Positions 23,742 through 33,367 of a DNA stretch of 64,000 nucleotides are shown here, piece by piece. The stretch is from positions 1 to 64,000 of the forward strand of contig OZ257157.1 of assembly GCA_965279405.1 (NCBI GenBank). The letters run 5' to 3'. Under the pieces are notes generated by a model, which made no database searches, was not told the DNA's origin, and worked only from the letters and a program-made list of their open reading frames with translations. The position numbers and the translations under genes were made by a program. Within the stretch, counting starts at the first letter, position 1. Each line of letters begins with the position of its first letter. Origin of the DNA: CBDDIP01 sp965279405 (GTDB lineage Bacteria > Actinomycetota > Acidimicrobiia > Acidimicrobiales > Ilumatobacteraceae).

Positions 23742-24122
23742 TCAGCTCCAGTCGCTGATCGCCAACGCCGGCACGGTGTAGCACCACGCCTCGAACGTCA
23801 ACCCGATCGAGGCGTCGCCGTCCCACGGGTACTTCAGACCCATCAGCTCACCGACGCGCCGCCGCTCATCCGCGTCGGTGACGTCGCGAGCAACACCGGC
23901 GTGGGTGTCGCGATCGATGCGCACCGAGACGGCCGAGTTGGCGAGCGCGTTTCGGTACCAATCGGCCTTCGGGCCGTTGCCGGAGATGAGGTACAGCGTG
24001 CCGTCGATGACACCGAACCAGATCTCCACCTCGTGCGGGTTGCCCGATCGACGACCCGTGGTGGTGACGTAGCAGTTCTCCTCGTCGGCGTGCTGCTCGA
24101 GCCAGCTCATCGGCAGCGACAT
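23742..24122 (-). CDS. F420-type nitroreductase/quinone reductase family protein (Ddn-like, DUF385)
   Basis: 126 residues with the split beta-barrel of the deazaflavin-dependent Ddn family: NCYVTTTGRRSGNPHEVEIWFGVIDGTLYLISG carries the GRRSG motif that contacts F420, followed by ADWYRNALANSAVSVRI. It starts three bases after the acyl-CoA ligase gene ends on the opposite reading order, so both minus-strand genes may be one transcript. It suggests that the organism makes coenzyme F420, in line with the LLM oxidoreductase at 49496. Confidence 0.83.
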   Translation of the reverse strand: MSLPMSWLEQHADEENCYVTTTGRRSGNPHEVEIWFGVIDGTLYLISGNGPKADWYRNALANSAVSVRIDRDTHAGVARDVTDADERRRVGELMGLKYPWDGDASIGLTFEAWCYTVPALAISDWS

Positions 24123-24125
24123 CGC

Positions 24126-25790
24126 TCAGCCCGCCAACATCGAGTCGCGCAGCTCGCGCTTGAGGATCTTCCCGCTGGCGTTGCGTGGCAGCTGCTGGTC
24201 GACGAACGTGATCTGCGTCGGCACCTTGAAGTTGGCGATGCGCGTGCGCAGGTCGGCCTGCAGCTCCTCCACCGTCAACGACGCGCCGTCGCGCAGCATC
24301 ACCACAGCGGCCACCTCTTCGCCGAGCCGTTCGTGGGGCACGCCGAACACAGCCACCTCGTACACGGCAGGGATCTCGTAGATCGCCGCTTCGACCTCGG
24401 CGCAGTAGACGTTCTCGCCGGCGCGCAGCACCATGTCCTTCGCTCGATCGAGCACGTAGACGAAGCCGTCCTCGTCGATCTTGCCGAGGTCACCGCTGCG
24501 CAGCCAGCCGTTGACGATCGTCTCGGCGGTCGCGTCCGGCCGGTTCCAGTAGCCGCGGATCAGGTGCGGTCCCTTGAACCAGATCTCGCCCATCTCGCCG
24601 GTGGGCAGTGCCTCGCCCTCGGGGTCGCGGGTCTCCATCTCCAGGATCGGCACGTAGCGGCCGGTGCTGGTGGGGTGCGAGACGTAGTCGTCGCCGCTGT
24701 TGCCCGGACCGTAGGCGTTGGTCTCGGTCATGCCGTAGCCGATGTTCGGCCGGCCGGCAAAGCTGTTCTCGACGCGCTTGACCAGCTCGGGCGGCGCCGG
24801 CGCCCCGCCGCCGCCGATGCTGGCGAGGCTGGAGGTGTCGTACTTGGCGAAGTCGGGGCACTCCAGCAGGTCCCAGCTCTGCGTCGGCACCCCCACGAAG
24901 CTCGTGATCTGCTCGCGTTCGATCAGCTGCAGCGCACGCAGCGGATCCCACTTGTACATGATGACCAGCTTCAGCCCGGCGGCGAACGAGCTGAGCATCA
25001 CGGGCACGCAGCCGGTGACGTGGAACAGCGGCACGATGAGGATGAACGACCGCGGGAGAGCATCGGGCGCGTCTGCAGCGGGCGGGCCCTTTCGCATCGT
25101 GTCGATCGTGGATCGGCAGCTGAAGGCCATCAGCGACTGCAGCACGGCGCGGTTGGTGCTGACCGCACCCTTCGGGCGGCCGGTGGTGCCGCTCGTGTAG
25201 AGGATCGTTGCGTCGTCGTCGGGGTGCACGTCGACGTCGGGGAGCGGCTGGCCCATCGCTGCCGGCACCAGGTCGTCCCATGCGTCGACGCCTTCGCCCG
25301 TCGCGCCACGCACTCCGAGCGTGCGGATGCCGAGGCGGGCGCATGACGCCCGGCTGCGATCGGCGCGCTCGATGTCGGCGATGAGGAGCGTGGCGCCGCA
25401 GTCCTCGAGGGCGAAGTCGAGCTCGTCCTCGGTCCACCACGCGTTGAGCGACACCGACACACCACCGATCGACACGATGGCTGCGAACGACAGCACCCAC
25501 TCGGGGTAGTTGCGCATCCCGACCGCCACACGATCGCCCTTGCCGACGCCGTAGGTGTGCACGAGCACGTGGGCCAGTGCGGCGATGCGCTCCTGTGCCT
25601 CGGCGAACGTGATCCGTTCATCCTCATAGACCAGGAAGATGTTGTCGCCGCGCTGCATGCCGAGCAGGAAGCGCAACGAGGGCGGGGCGTTCTTGAAGGC
25701 GTTGACCTCGACACCACCGACGGTGATGCGCTCCATCTCGAACGGCGCACCGGGTGCGGTGACTGCGGCAACGGCTTCCTTGAACTCCAT
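24126..25790 (-). CDS. Acyl-CoA synthetase (AMP-forming)
   Basis: 554 residues of the ANL superfamily. Core motifs: the P-loop YTSGTTGRPKGA, the A5-type GYGMTETNAYGP, the hinge region GWLRSGDLGKIDEDGFVYVLDRAKDMVLRAGENV and the catalytic lysine in PRNASGKILKRELR. It activates a carboxylic acid to acyl-AMP and then to acyl-CoA; the class (fatty or aromatic acid) is not clear. Upstream on the same strand is the RidA gene at 25821, downstream the Ddn-like protein, all close together. Confidence 0.92.
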   Translation of the reverse strand: MEFKEAVAAVTAPGAPFEMERITVGGVEVNAFKNAPPSLRFLLGMQRGDNIFLVYEDERITFAEAQERIAALAHVLVHTYGVGKGDRVAVGMRNYPEWVLSFAAIVSIGGVSVSLNAWWTEDELDFALEDCGATLLIADIERADRSRASCARLGIRTLGVRGATGEGVDAWDDLVPAAMGQPLPDVDVHPDDDATILYTSGTTGRPKGAVSTNRAVLQSLMAFSCRSTIDTMRKGPPAADAPDALPRSFILIVPLFHVTGCVPVMLSSFAAGLKLVIMYKWDPLRALQLIEREQITSFVGVPTQSWDLLECPDFAKYDTSSLASIGGGGAPAPPELVKRVENSFAGRPNIGYGMTETNAYGPGNSGDDYVSHPTSTGRYVPILEMETRDPEGEALPTGEMGEIWFKGPHLIRGYWNRPDATAETIVNGWLRSGDLGKIDEDGFVYVLDRAKDMVLRAGENVYCAEVEAAIYEIPAVYEVAVFGVPHERLGEEVAAVVMLRDGASLTVEELQADLRTRIANFKVPTQITFVDQQLPRNASGKILKRELRDSMLAG

Positions 25791-25820
25791 GTGACCCCCT
25801 GTGTCGGGAGCGCACGCTAC

Positions 25821-26210
25821 TCAGCGAGCGGCGATCACCGCGATCTCCATCTTCCACTTCGGACGGGCCAACTGGGGCACGGTGATGAGCGTGCTGGCCG
25901 CCCGATGGGTGCCGATGGCGCGGTCGCGGGCGGCCATCACCGTGGCCAACGACCCGATCTCGTCGACGGCGACGTAGGTCACGATGTTGACGATGTCGGA
26001 CGCGCTCATGTCGGCCTCGGCCAGCATCGCCCCGATGTTGTGCCAGATCAGCTCGGCCTGCTCGGCGATCGTCTCCGGGACGGTGCCGTCGACGGCGATG
26101 GCCACCACGCCACTCGTGTGCAACCACCGAGACGGTTGCTCGACGAGCATGGCGTGTGCGTAGTTGGCAGCGGGCGGGGCGATCGAGGCAGGCATGATCT
26201 CGGTGTTCAT
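25821..26210 (-). CDS. RidA (YjgF/Rid) family protein
   Basis: 129 residues of the Rid family, which often hydrolyse reactive enamine/imine intermediates. The start IAPPAANYAHAMLVEQPSRWLHTSGVVA and the end TLITVPQLARPKWKMEIAVIAAR are in the usual order. The arginine that deaminates imines in true RidA (position about 105) is not in its normal context: RPKWKMEIA replaces the R..VEIEA pattern but keeps the Glu. So activity as a classical imine deaminase is uncertain. Located 30 bases upstream of the acyl-CoA ligase start on the same strand. Confidence 0.82.
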   Translation of the reverse strand: MNTEIMPASIAPPAANYAHAMLVEQPSRWLHTSGVVAIAVDGTVPETIAEQAELIWHNIGAMLAEADMSASDIVNIVTYVAVDEIGSLATVMAARDRAIGTHRAASTLITVPQLARPKWKMEIAVIAAR

Positions 26211-26264
26211 CGCCCCATGTTGGCCGGTGCCGCGGACCGCATCAGCCGGATCTACGCTGTCCCC

Positions 26265-27098
26265 ATGACAATTGTCGCCAACACTCAGGCAGAAGGGGTC
26301 ACCCGCACGATCGACGGGGTCGAGTTGACCCCCAAGGAAGTCCACCTGGGTCTGCCGCCGACGTCGTTCGCCTCCGTCGAGGAGGAGCGGCTCGAGCGCA
26401 AGCAGAAGCTGGCCGGCGCGCTGCGCATCTTCGGCCGCGTCGGCTTCGGTGAGGGCGTCGCCGGGCACATCACCGTGCGCGACCCCGAGTTCCCCGACCA
26501 CTTCTGGGTCAACCCGTTCGCGATGAGCTTCCGCCACGTCAAGGTCAGCGACCTCATCCTCGTCAACCACCACGGCGACGTGGTCTACGGATCGCGTCCG
26601 GTCAACCGGGCCGCGTTCGTCATCCACTCCGCGGTGCACCAGGCGCGGCCCGACGTGATCGCCGCCGCGCACAGCCACAGCGTGCACGGCAAGGCGTTCA
26701 GCTCGCTCGGCATCCCGCTCGACCCGATCACCCAGGACTCGTGCATCTTCTACACCGACCACACCGTGATCAGCGCGCAGGGTGGCGCGGTGGTGTTCGA
26801 CATCGAGGCCGGCCACGAGCTGGCGTCGCACTTCCCCACCGGCAAGGCCGCCATCCACCAGAACCACGGCCTGTTCACCGTCGGGCAGAGCGTCGACGAG
26901 GCCTGCTTCTGGTTCCTCAGCATGGATCGCAGCTGCCAGGCGCAGCTGCTGGCGATGGCCGCCGGCACGCCGAAGCTGATCCCGCACGAGATGGCCGAGT
27001 ACACGTTCAAGCAGACCGGTTTCCCGGCTGCCGGCTGGCTGAGCTTCCAGCCGCTGTGGCAGGAGATCTGCCGCTCCGATCCCGACCTGTTCGACTGA
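26265..27098 (+). CDS. Class II aldolase/adducin family protein
   Basis: 277 residues of the class II aldolase head domain. The zinc histidines appear as AAHSHSVHGKAFSS and later as HQNHGLFTVG, with GVAGHITVRDPEF at the phosphate/substrate loop. Family members cleave or epimerise sugar phosphates or act as decarboxylases; several actinobacterial relatives have no known substrate. ATG 26265 lies 54 bases from the divergent RidA start. The next gene, an EamA transporter, begins right after the stop and may be co-transcribed. Confidence 0.87.
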   Translation: MTIVANTQAEGVTRTIDGVELTPKEVHLGLPPTSFASVEEERLERKQKLAGALRIFGRVGFGEGVAGHITVRDPEFPDHFWVNPFAMSFRHVKVSDLILVNHHGDVVYGSRPVNRAAFVIHSAVHQARPDVIAAAHSHSVHGKAFSSLGIPLDPITQDSCIFYTDHTVISAQGGAVVFDIEAGHELASHFPTGKAAIHQNHGLFTVGQSVDEACFWFLSMDRSCQAQLLAMAAGTPKLIPHEMAEYTFKQTGFPAAGWLSFQPLWQEICRSDPDLFD

Positions 27099-27222
27099 GC
27101 CACCCGCTCTGACCGCGCCCGTCACCGCTCGCCGCGGGCACTTCTTCGACACCGCCTCGCCGGAGGCGCTGTTCGTCATCTCCGGCATCTCGCAGTACAC
27201 CGGCGCGGTCATCGCCCACTCG

Positions 27223-27996
27223 TTGTTCGACGAGCTGCGACCGGCGACGGTGGCGTGGATGCGCGTCGTCACCGCGGCCATCGCCGTGCTCGCGGTGAGC
27301 TGGCGGCAGCACCGCGGCTGGACCCGGCGCCAGCTGCTCGGCGCCGCCGTGTTCGGGGTGGCGACTGCGCTGATGAACCTGTTCTTCTACCTCGCCATCG
27401 ATCGCGTCGCGCTCGGCAAGAGCGTGGTGATCGAGTTCATCGGGCCGATCACCGTCGCCGCCGCGCTGACCCGCACGCGACGCAACGCGGTGGCGCTGCT
27501 GCTGGCGATCACGGGCGTGGTCGTGCTCTCCGGCGTGGAGATCGACGACGAGCCGCTCGGGTTGCTGTTCATCTTCATCGCCTCGGCGATGTGGGCCGTG
27601 TACATCGTCGTCGGGCGGCGCGTCGCCTCGCTCGATCGCGGGCTCGGCGGCCTCGGGATGGCGCTGGCGATCGGCGCGGTCGCAATCGCGCCGATCGGCA
27701 TCAGCGGCAGCGCCGCGGTGTTCACCACACCGCGACTGCTGGCGCTGTGCGCGCTGGTCGGTGCGCTGTCCACCGCAGTCGCCTACGCGATCGATCAGCA
27801 CGTGATGCGGCGCATCCCGACGCGGCGGTTCGCGCTGCTGCTGGCGCTGTTGCCGGTGACGGCGATGATCGTCGGCTGGATGGCGCTCGACCAGGTGCCG
27901 TCGGGGTTCGACGTGCTCGGCTCGGCGCTCGTGATCGCGGGGGTCGTCGTGCAGGACCGCGACGTCAGCGCGGACCCGCTGGAGCTGCCGGGGTGA
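27223..27996 (+). CDS. EamA-family transporter, start uncertain
   Basis: 257 residues from the TTG at 27223, about nine hydrophobic segments of the drug/metabolite transporter type (ALGKSVVIEFIGPITVAAALTR, GALSTAVAYAIDQHVMRRI), close to RhtA-type exporters. The frame stays open upstream to 27109 and there encodes a further typical first helix (SPEALFVISGISQYTGAVIAHS), but no ATG, GTG or TTG precedes it. The true start may be the CTG at 27109, eleven bases after the aldolase stop, or the sequence may carry a small error. The 3' end overlaps the convergent membrane protein gene by 32 bases. Confidence 0.75.
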   Translation: MFDELRPATVAWMRVVTAAIAVLAVSWRQHRGWTRRQLLGAAVFGVATALMNLFFYLAIDRVALGKSVVIEFIGPITVAAALTRTRRNAVALLLAITGVVVLSGVEIDDEPLGLLFIFIASAMWAVYIVVGRRVASLDRGLGGLGMALAIGAVAIAPIGISGSAAVFTTPRLLALCALVGALSTAVAYAIDQHVMRRIPTRRFALLLALLPVTAMIVGWMALDQVPSGFDVLGSALVIAGVVVQDRDVSADPLELPG

Positions 27997-29017
27997 TCCC
28001 GAGCGAGGCGGCCACCGACGGGCGGCGCAGCTTCCAGACGAAGCCGTCGTAGAGGATGTGCAGCGCCCCGAAGAACAGGATCGAGAAGCCGAACAGCGTG
28101 TGGCCGCCGCCGTTCGTGGTGGTCAGCTCGATCCAGGCAACGATCACCGCGAAGTAGGCGACGTAGATCGCGCCACGGCGCCACCGCGTGCGAGTCGCGT
28201 GCGCGATCGGCGCGTCGTCGCGGCGGTTGCGCAGGCTGCTGTGCACCACGGCGAAGTACTCGATGGCGTGTGCGCCGACGTACCCGGCGAAGCCGGCGAC
28301 GGGGTCGACCATCACCGCTACCACGAGACCGAGCGTGCCGAGCATGTACACGAGCTTCGGGCTGCTCGCCTGCGCGCCCAGCGATCGCTCGGCGCGCCAC
28401 CACCGCACGAGCATCGCCAGCCCGACGACGACGGCGATCACGAACAGCACGCGCGCCGGCGCGCGGTACGGCTGCAGCAGGTTGATCGATCGGGTGTTGG
28501 TGCCGTCGACGCCGAGCTTCCAAGCGAGGTCGCGCAGGTCGACGAACGCACCCACGTAGGCGAGCGCGGCGATCAGCCAGACGACGAGCATCGGCTTCTC
28601 CAACGCGCCGTGGTCGTCGCCCGCCTTGCGGCCGTAGATGCGCAGCACGCCGTAGCGCTGCATCAGCGTGTGCTCGGCGTTCCACAACCCGGCGACGAGC
28701 GCGACGAGCGTGAGGCTGACGTTGAGCCCGATGACGATCGCGGCCGCGGCGACGAACGGAGCGACGAGGTACAGCCGGCGGTGAGCAGCGCGCTGGACCG
28801 GGTCGCCGTAGACGAGGCCCATCGTCAGCGGCTGATGGGCGAACGAGATCAGGAAGACGATGCCGACCAAGCCCTGCACGGTGCTCACGTGTGGCTCCGC
28901 CGAGTGCACGACCAACGCGATCGGCAGCCAGCACCACCCGAGCAGCACGTCGCGAACGGGCCCGTGCAACCAGAGGCGGGTCGTGGCGACCGGCGTTGGA
29001 GCTGCGTGCGTCAGCAC
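27965..29017 (-). CDS. Uncharacterised multi-pass membrane protein with conserved histidines
   Basis: 350 residues with about nine membrane segments, starting with GTG at 29017. Histidines sit in or near membrane segments in characteristic places: ISFAHQPLTMG, WNAEHTLMQRYGVLRIYG, VGAHAIEYFAVVHSS and GALHILYDGFVWKLR. This set and its spacing resemble membrane metal-site proteins such as the Brp/Blh carotene-cleavage family, and I know related unannotated proteins with the same H-MQ-YG and DG-W motifs, but the identification is tentative. Function unknown; a membrane-bound iron or other metal site is the best guess. Confidence 0.75.
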   Translation of the reverse strand: MLTHAAPTPVATTRLWLHGPVRDVLLGWCWLPIALVVHSAEPHVSTVQGLVGIVFLISFAHQPLTMGLVYGDPVQRAAHRRLYLVAPFVAAAAIVIGLNVSLTLVALVAGLWNAEHTLMQRYGVLRIYGRKAGDDHGALEKPMLVVWLIAALAYVGAFVDLRDLAWKLGVDGTNTRSINLLQPYRAPARVLFVIAVVVGLAMLVRWWRAERSLGAQASSPKLVYMLGTLGLVVAVMVDPVAGFAGYVGAHAIEYFAVVHSSLRNRRDDAPIAHATRTRWRRGAIYVAYFAVIVAWIELTTTNGGGHTLFGFSILFFGALHILYDGFVWKLRRPSVAASLGITPAAPAGPR

Positions 29018-29041
29018 ACCGCAGATTTTAGTGCGTCGGTT

Positions 29042-30220
<1,179 letters not shown>

Positions 30221-30230
30221 GATGGAAAGC

Positions 30231-31034
30231 CTACTCAGCTAGTCGGGATTCAGCTACGGGCTCGCGTGCCGGCAGGAGCTGCGGCAGCAGGTCGCCGAGG
30301 CGGCCGATGAGGACGGCGTCAGCGAAGCGGTCCATGTTCGTCGGATCGCCGTTGACGATGATCACCCGAGCGCCGGCGGTCTTCGCCCGCGGGACCACGT
30401 TGGCGGCCGGGTAGACCGAGAGCGTCGAGCCGGCGGCCAGCAGCAGATCGCAGCGCTCGGCGGCGACCATCGCTGCGTCGATCACATCGGGAACCAGAGA
30501 CTGGCCGAACGAGATCGTGTCGCTCTTGAGGATCCCGCCGCAGCGCAGGCACGGCGGATCGTCCTCCCCTGCCGCCACACGATCGAGCGCGTCGCGCATC
30601 GGTCGCCGGTCGCTGCACCCCCAGCACCGCGTCCACCACATCGTTCCGTGCACCTCGATCACCTTCGTCGGCTCGATGCCGGCGCGCTGGTGCAGCTCGT
30701 CGACGTTCTGGGTGACGACGGCCTGCAGGGTGCCGCGTCGCTGCAGCTCGACGACGGCTCGGTGGCCCGAGTTGGGCTGTGCGTCCCACGCCGGTGAGTG
30801 CAGCCGGTTCTGCCACGCGAAGCGGCGCACGGCGGGGTCGGCGAGGTAGTGCTGCAGCGTGGCCGACTTCTCGGCGGCCGGGTTCTTGGTCCACAACCCG
30901 TTCGGTCCACGGAAGTCGGGGATGCCCGAGTCGGTGGAGATCCCGGCACCGGTCACCACGGTCACCCGCTGCGCCGCCTCGATCCACTTCTGTGCCGTGT
31001 CGACCTCGCTCACCTCGCCAGTCTCGCCCAACAC
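30231..31034 (-). CDS. NAD-dependent protein deacylase (Sir2 family)
   Basis: 267 residues of the bacterial sirtuin family, removing acyl groups from lysines with NAD+. NAD motifs VTGAGISTDSGIPDFRGPNGLW and TQNVDELHQRAG, the catalytic histidine in EVHGTMW, and a four-cysteine zinc site (CWGC ... CLRC) are all visible. The start is GTG at 31034; GTG at 31013 (SEVDTAQKW) is also possible and leaves more room for a promoter against the divergent gene at 31049. The rhodanese-ThiF gene follows after ten bases. Confidence 0.93.
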   Translation of the reverse strand: MLGETGEVSEVDTAQKWIEAAQRVTVVTGAGISTDSGIPDFRGPNGLWTKNPAAEKSATLQHYLADPAVRRFAWQNRLHSPAWDAQPNSGHRAVVELQRRGTLQAVVTQNVDELHQRAGIEPTKVIEVHGTMWWTRCWGCSDRRPMRDALDRVAAGEDDPPCLRCGGILKSDTISFGQSLVPDVIDAAMVAAERCDLLLAAGSTLSVYPAANVVPRAKTAGARVIIVNGDPTNMDRFADAVLIGRLGDLLPQLLPAREPVAESRLAE

Positions 31035-31048
31035 CTACCATCCCGGCC

Positions 31049-31675
31049 ATGCGCAGATCTGGGTTGATGGTGCTGCTGGCAGGTGTCGTGGTGGTGGCCG
31101 CTTCGTGCCGCAGCGATGCCGCATCGAGCGAGTCCATCGCATCAGTCGCGCCGACGGCACCGATCACCGCGGTCGAGATCGATCGCGGCGACACGATCTT
31201 CCTTCGGCCGGTGCTGCAGTGTCAGACGATCGCCGCGTCGACCCCCGATGAGACGATGGCCGTGGACGTCGGCTCGACCGACACGACTCGGACGGAGAAC
31301 CTGTTCGTGCTTGCCGCACCGGACTCGGCCACGCGGGAGATCTGCACGGTCGGCCCGGCGGGCGGCACGGGTGCCGTGTTCGAACCGGATGCGACGGCCG
31401 AGCTGGCCGAGAGCGGGTGGGGCATCACCGTGTCGTTGCGACCCGGCGCCGATGGCCAGGACGTGTGGAACGACCTTGCCACGCAGTGCAACCACGCCAC
31501 GCCGACGTGTCCGACCGGACGCCTCGCGATCCAGGTCGGTCAGGACATCATCAGCGCGCCGGCCGTGCAGACCGACTTCTTCGAGGGTCAGGTGACGATC
31601 ACGGGCGCGTTCACCGAATCCGATGCTCGCTCCTTGGCCGACGTGTTCGTCGCCGGAGCCTCGTCCATCGACTGA
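31049..31675 (+). CDS. Lipoprotein with SecD-P1-like domain
   Basis: 208 residues. The N-terminus is a lipoprotein signal with lipobox VAASC. The C-terminal part reads WGITVSLRPGADGQDVWNDLATQC...RLAIQVGQDIISAPAVQT and ends ITGAFTESDARSLADVF, the same order as in the P1 head of SecD (a strand with V.L, then LAI..D..VISAPV, then ITG.FT..EA..LA). No SecD transmembrane domain is present, so this is a free-standing, surface-anchored relative. Role unknown; binding of another exported protein is one possibility. ATG 31049 puts the signal at the N-terminus. Confidence 0.75.
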   Translation: MRRSGLMVLLAGVVVVAASCRSDAASSESIASVAPTAPITAVEIDRGDTIFLRPVLQCQTIAASTPDETMAVDVGSTDTTRTENLFVLAAPDSATREICTVGPAGGTGAVFEPDATAELAESGWGITVSLRPGADGQDVWNDLATQCNHATPTCPTGRLAIQVGQDIISAPAVQTDFFEGQVTITGAFTESDARSLADVFVAGASSID

Positions 31676-31761
31676 GCAGCGTCTTTTCCCCTCGGGCTGG
31701 TTCGGCACGGTTCTGTGTTGATGCGACGTTCTGTCGTCGCACCACACCGCTGGAGGCAGCC

Positions 31762-32337
31762 ATGTCGTACGTCGCCCTTGACATCCCCGTCGATCAGACC
31801 GAGCTGATGGTCGTGCCGTGGCTCGATCCCGTGGTCGACGACGTCGGCTTCGAGGTTCGCTCCGAGTACGTCGAGATGTTCTGGTTGAACGTCATCGGCC
31901 CGACAGCACTCTGGCTCCAGCGGCGGCTGGTGCACGGGTTCCAGCGCTATCCGTTGGGCTACGAGGTCGATCTGGCCGAGACGGCCAAGGCACTCGGCGT
32001 GGCGTACCACCCGGGTGCGAACAGTCCCTTCATCCGCGCCCTCAACCGGTGCGTGCTGTTCGGCGTCGCCCAGTTCGGCGGCGGAGCGCTCGCCGTGCGC
32101 CGCAAGCTGCCGCCCGTCGCCGCTCGCCACCTGGCGCGGATGCCGCAGGACCTTCGCTCGGCGCACCTCGCGTGGCAGCGCAGCACGGTCGACCGCGCCA
32201 GCGAGACGTCGCGCGCCAGGGTGCTGGCGGCAGCGATGACGGCCGTCGGCGACGACCCGGAGGTCATCGAGCGCCAGCTGCTGGCGCTCGGGATCACTCC
32301 GGCGACCGCAACCGACATCGCCGCGCTCTCGGCCTGA
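31762..32337 (+). CDS. Conserved helical protein of unknown function
   Basis: 191 residues, mostly helical, with Leu/Ala/Arg-rich amphipathic stretches and a hydrophobic patch (MFWLNVIGPTALWLQRRL). ATG at 31762 is preceded by GGAGG at a good distance. I recall similar uncharacterised actinobacterial proteins with the pattern MFWL.VIGP..LWL.RRL and SPF.R.L.R...FG.A, but no function is known to me. No catalytic motif is visible. It lies 16 bases upstream of the membrane-anchored SGNH-like gene on the same strand, so the two may be expressed together. Confidence 0.7.
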   Translation: MSYVALDIPVDQTELMVVPWLDPVVDDVGFEVRSEYVEMFWLNVIGPTALWLQRRLVHGFQRYPLGYEVDLAETAKALGVAYHPGANSPFIRALNRCVLFGVAQFGGGALAVRRKLPPVAARHLARMPQDLRSAHLAWQRSTVDRASETSRARVLAAAMTAVGDDPEVIERQLLALGITPATATDIAALSA

Positions 32338-32353
32338 CAGTAGATTTTCGGTC

Positions 32354-33163
32354 GTGGCTCACGGCGAACCAGTTCGGGGCGCGACGCGGATCGCACTCTT
32401 CGTCGGCGCCGGGTTGCTCGTCGTCGCAGCGCTGCTCGTCGCGAGGCACCGCAGCGGCGATTCTTCGGACGCTCCCCACAACACGTCAGCGGTCGACGTC
32501 GCGGATTCGAAGGTGGCCGTCACGACGAGCACCGCGGCACCGAAGCCGATCTCGAGCACCACGACGAGCTCGACATCGACGACGTCGACGAGCACCACGA
32601 CCACCGTCTTCGTCCCCGCGCCATGTCACGTGGCCGCCGTCGGCGACTCCGTCGGCACCGGGATCATCAACCACGATTTCGACCAGGCACTGGCCGGAGT
32701 TCAGTGCGAGCTGGTGTGGAAGGGCGGGCGCCCCGGCATCACCGTTGCCGAGGGCGCCGCTGCGTTGCGCAAGGCGAAGGACACGCCAGCCGAAGTTGCG
32801 GTCGTCGTGCTGGGGTTCCACAACGCGTACTCGATGTCCCGCAGCGGGGACTTCCCCGGGCTGATCGACACGGTGATGGAAGCGGCCGGCGATCGCCTCG
32901 TCGTGTGGGCGATGCTGGCACCGCCCAACGATTGCTCGAGCGCCTACAAGGCCGCCACCGTGAAGATGAACGCCGACCTGCAGGCGGCCACGGGCCGCTG
33001 GGCCAACCTGGCCCTGGCCGACTACCCCACGTTCCTCGCCGCCCATCCGGACTACACCGAGAACCGCTGCCCGCACCTGATCGGGGCCGGCTACACGGCC
33101 GTCGGCGAGTGGCTGGCCAGCCAGGTCCGCCTGGCCCTCGAAGCCCGCCGTCCACCAGCCTGA
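32354..33163 (+). CDS. Membrane-anchored SGNH-hydrolase-like protein
   Basis: 269 residues from GTG 32354. One membrane segment (IALFVGAGLLVVAALLVA) follows a short cytoplasmic part; then comes a Ser/Thr-rich linker of about 40 residues, like those crossing the cell wall. The outer domain has block I of SGNH enzymes as AVGDSVGTG and an Asn in LGFHNAYS (block III position). The last block reads RCPHLIGAGY and keeps the His but not the usual Asp. Family members are O-acetyl transferases or esterases on cell-wall sugars; here that is inferred. Confidence 0.75.
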   Translation: MAHGEPVRGATRIALFVGAGLLVVAALLVARHRSGDSSDAPHNTSAVDVADSKVAVTTSTAAPKPISSTTTSSTSTTSTSTTTTVFVPAPCHVAAVGDSVGTGIINHDFDQALAGVQCELVWKGGRPGITVAEGAAALRKAKDTPAEVAVVVLGFHNAYSMSRSGDFPGLIDTVMEAAGDRLVVWAMLAPPNDCSSAYKAATVKMNADLQAATGRWANLALADYPTFLAAHPDYTENRCPHLIGAGYTAVGEWLASQVRLALEARRPPA

Positions 33164-33173
33164 GAGACTCCTT

Positions 33174-33318
33174 GCGAATCGTCACGTGACGGATCCTTGG
33201 GCGTGATCGCGACGAACGGCCGCTTCTCGGACGGTTCCGTGACGGTTTCCGTCACCAGACGGGCCGAGATCCCGACCTCCTCGCGATCGCGCCCGAGCCG
33301 GGGTTGCGTCACGTGACG
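33174..33318. repeat. Second inverted-repeat element with GTCACGTGAC ends
   Basis: The left end, TGCGAATCGTCACGTGACGG followed by ATCCTTGGGCG and ATCGCGACGA, is nearly the same as the left end of the element at 8674. The right end is GCGTCACGTGACGATTC at 33307-33318 and flanks, in inverted orientation, and GCGATCGCGCCCGAG pairs with the inner left arm. The middle is about 60 bases longer than in the first copy and holds its own GTGACGG/CCGTCAC palindrome. It lies between the SGNH-like gene and the convergent yhhN-like gene. Confidence 0.7.
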
Positions 33319-33367
33319 ATTCGTGAAGCAAACCTGTGGGTTACAGGTCGGGGGTTGCAGGTCGGGG

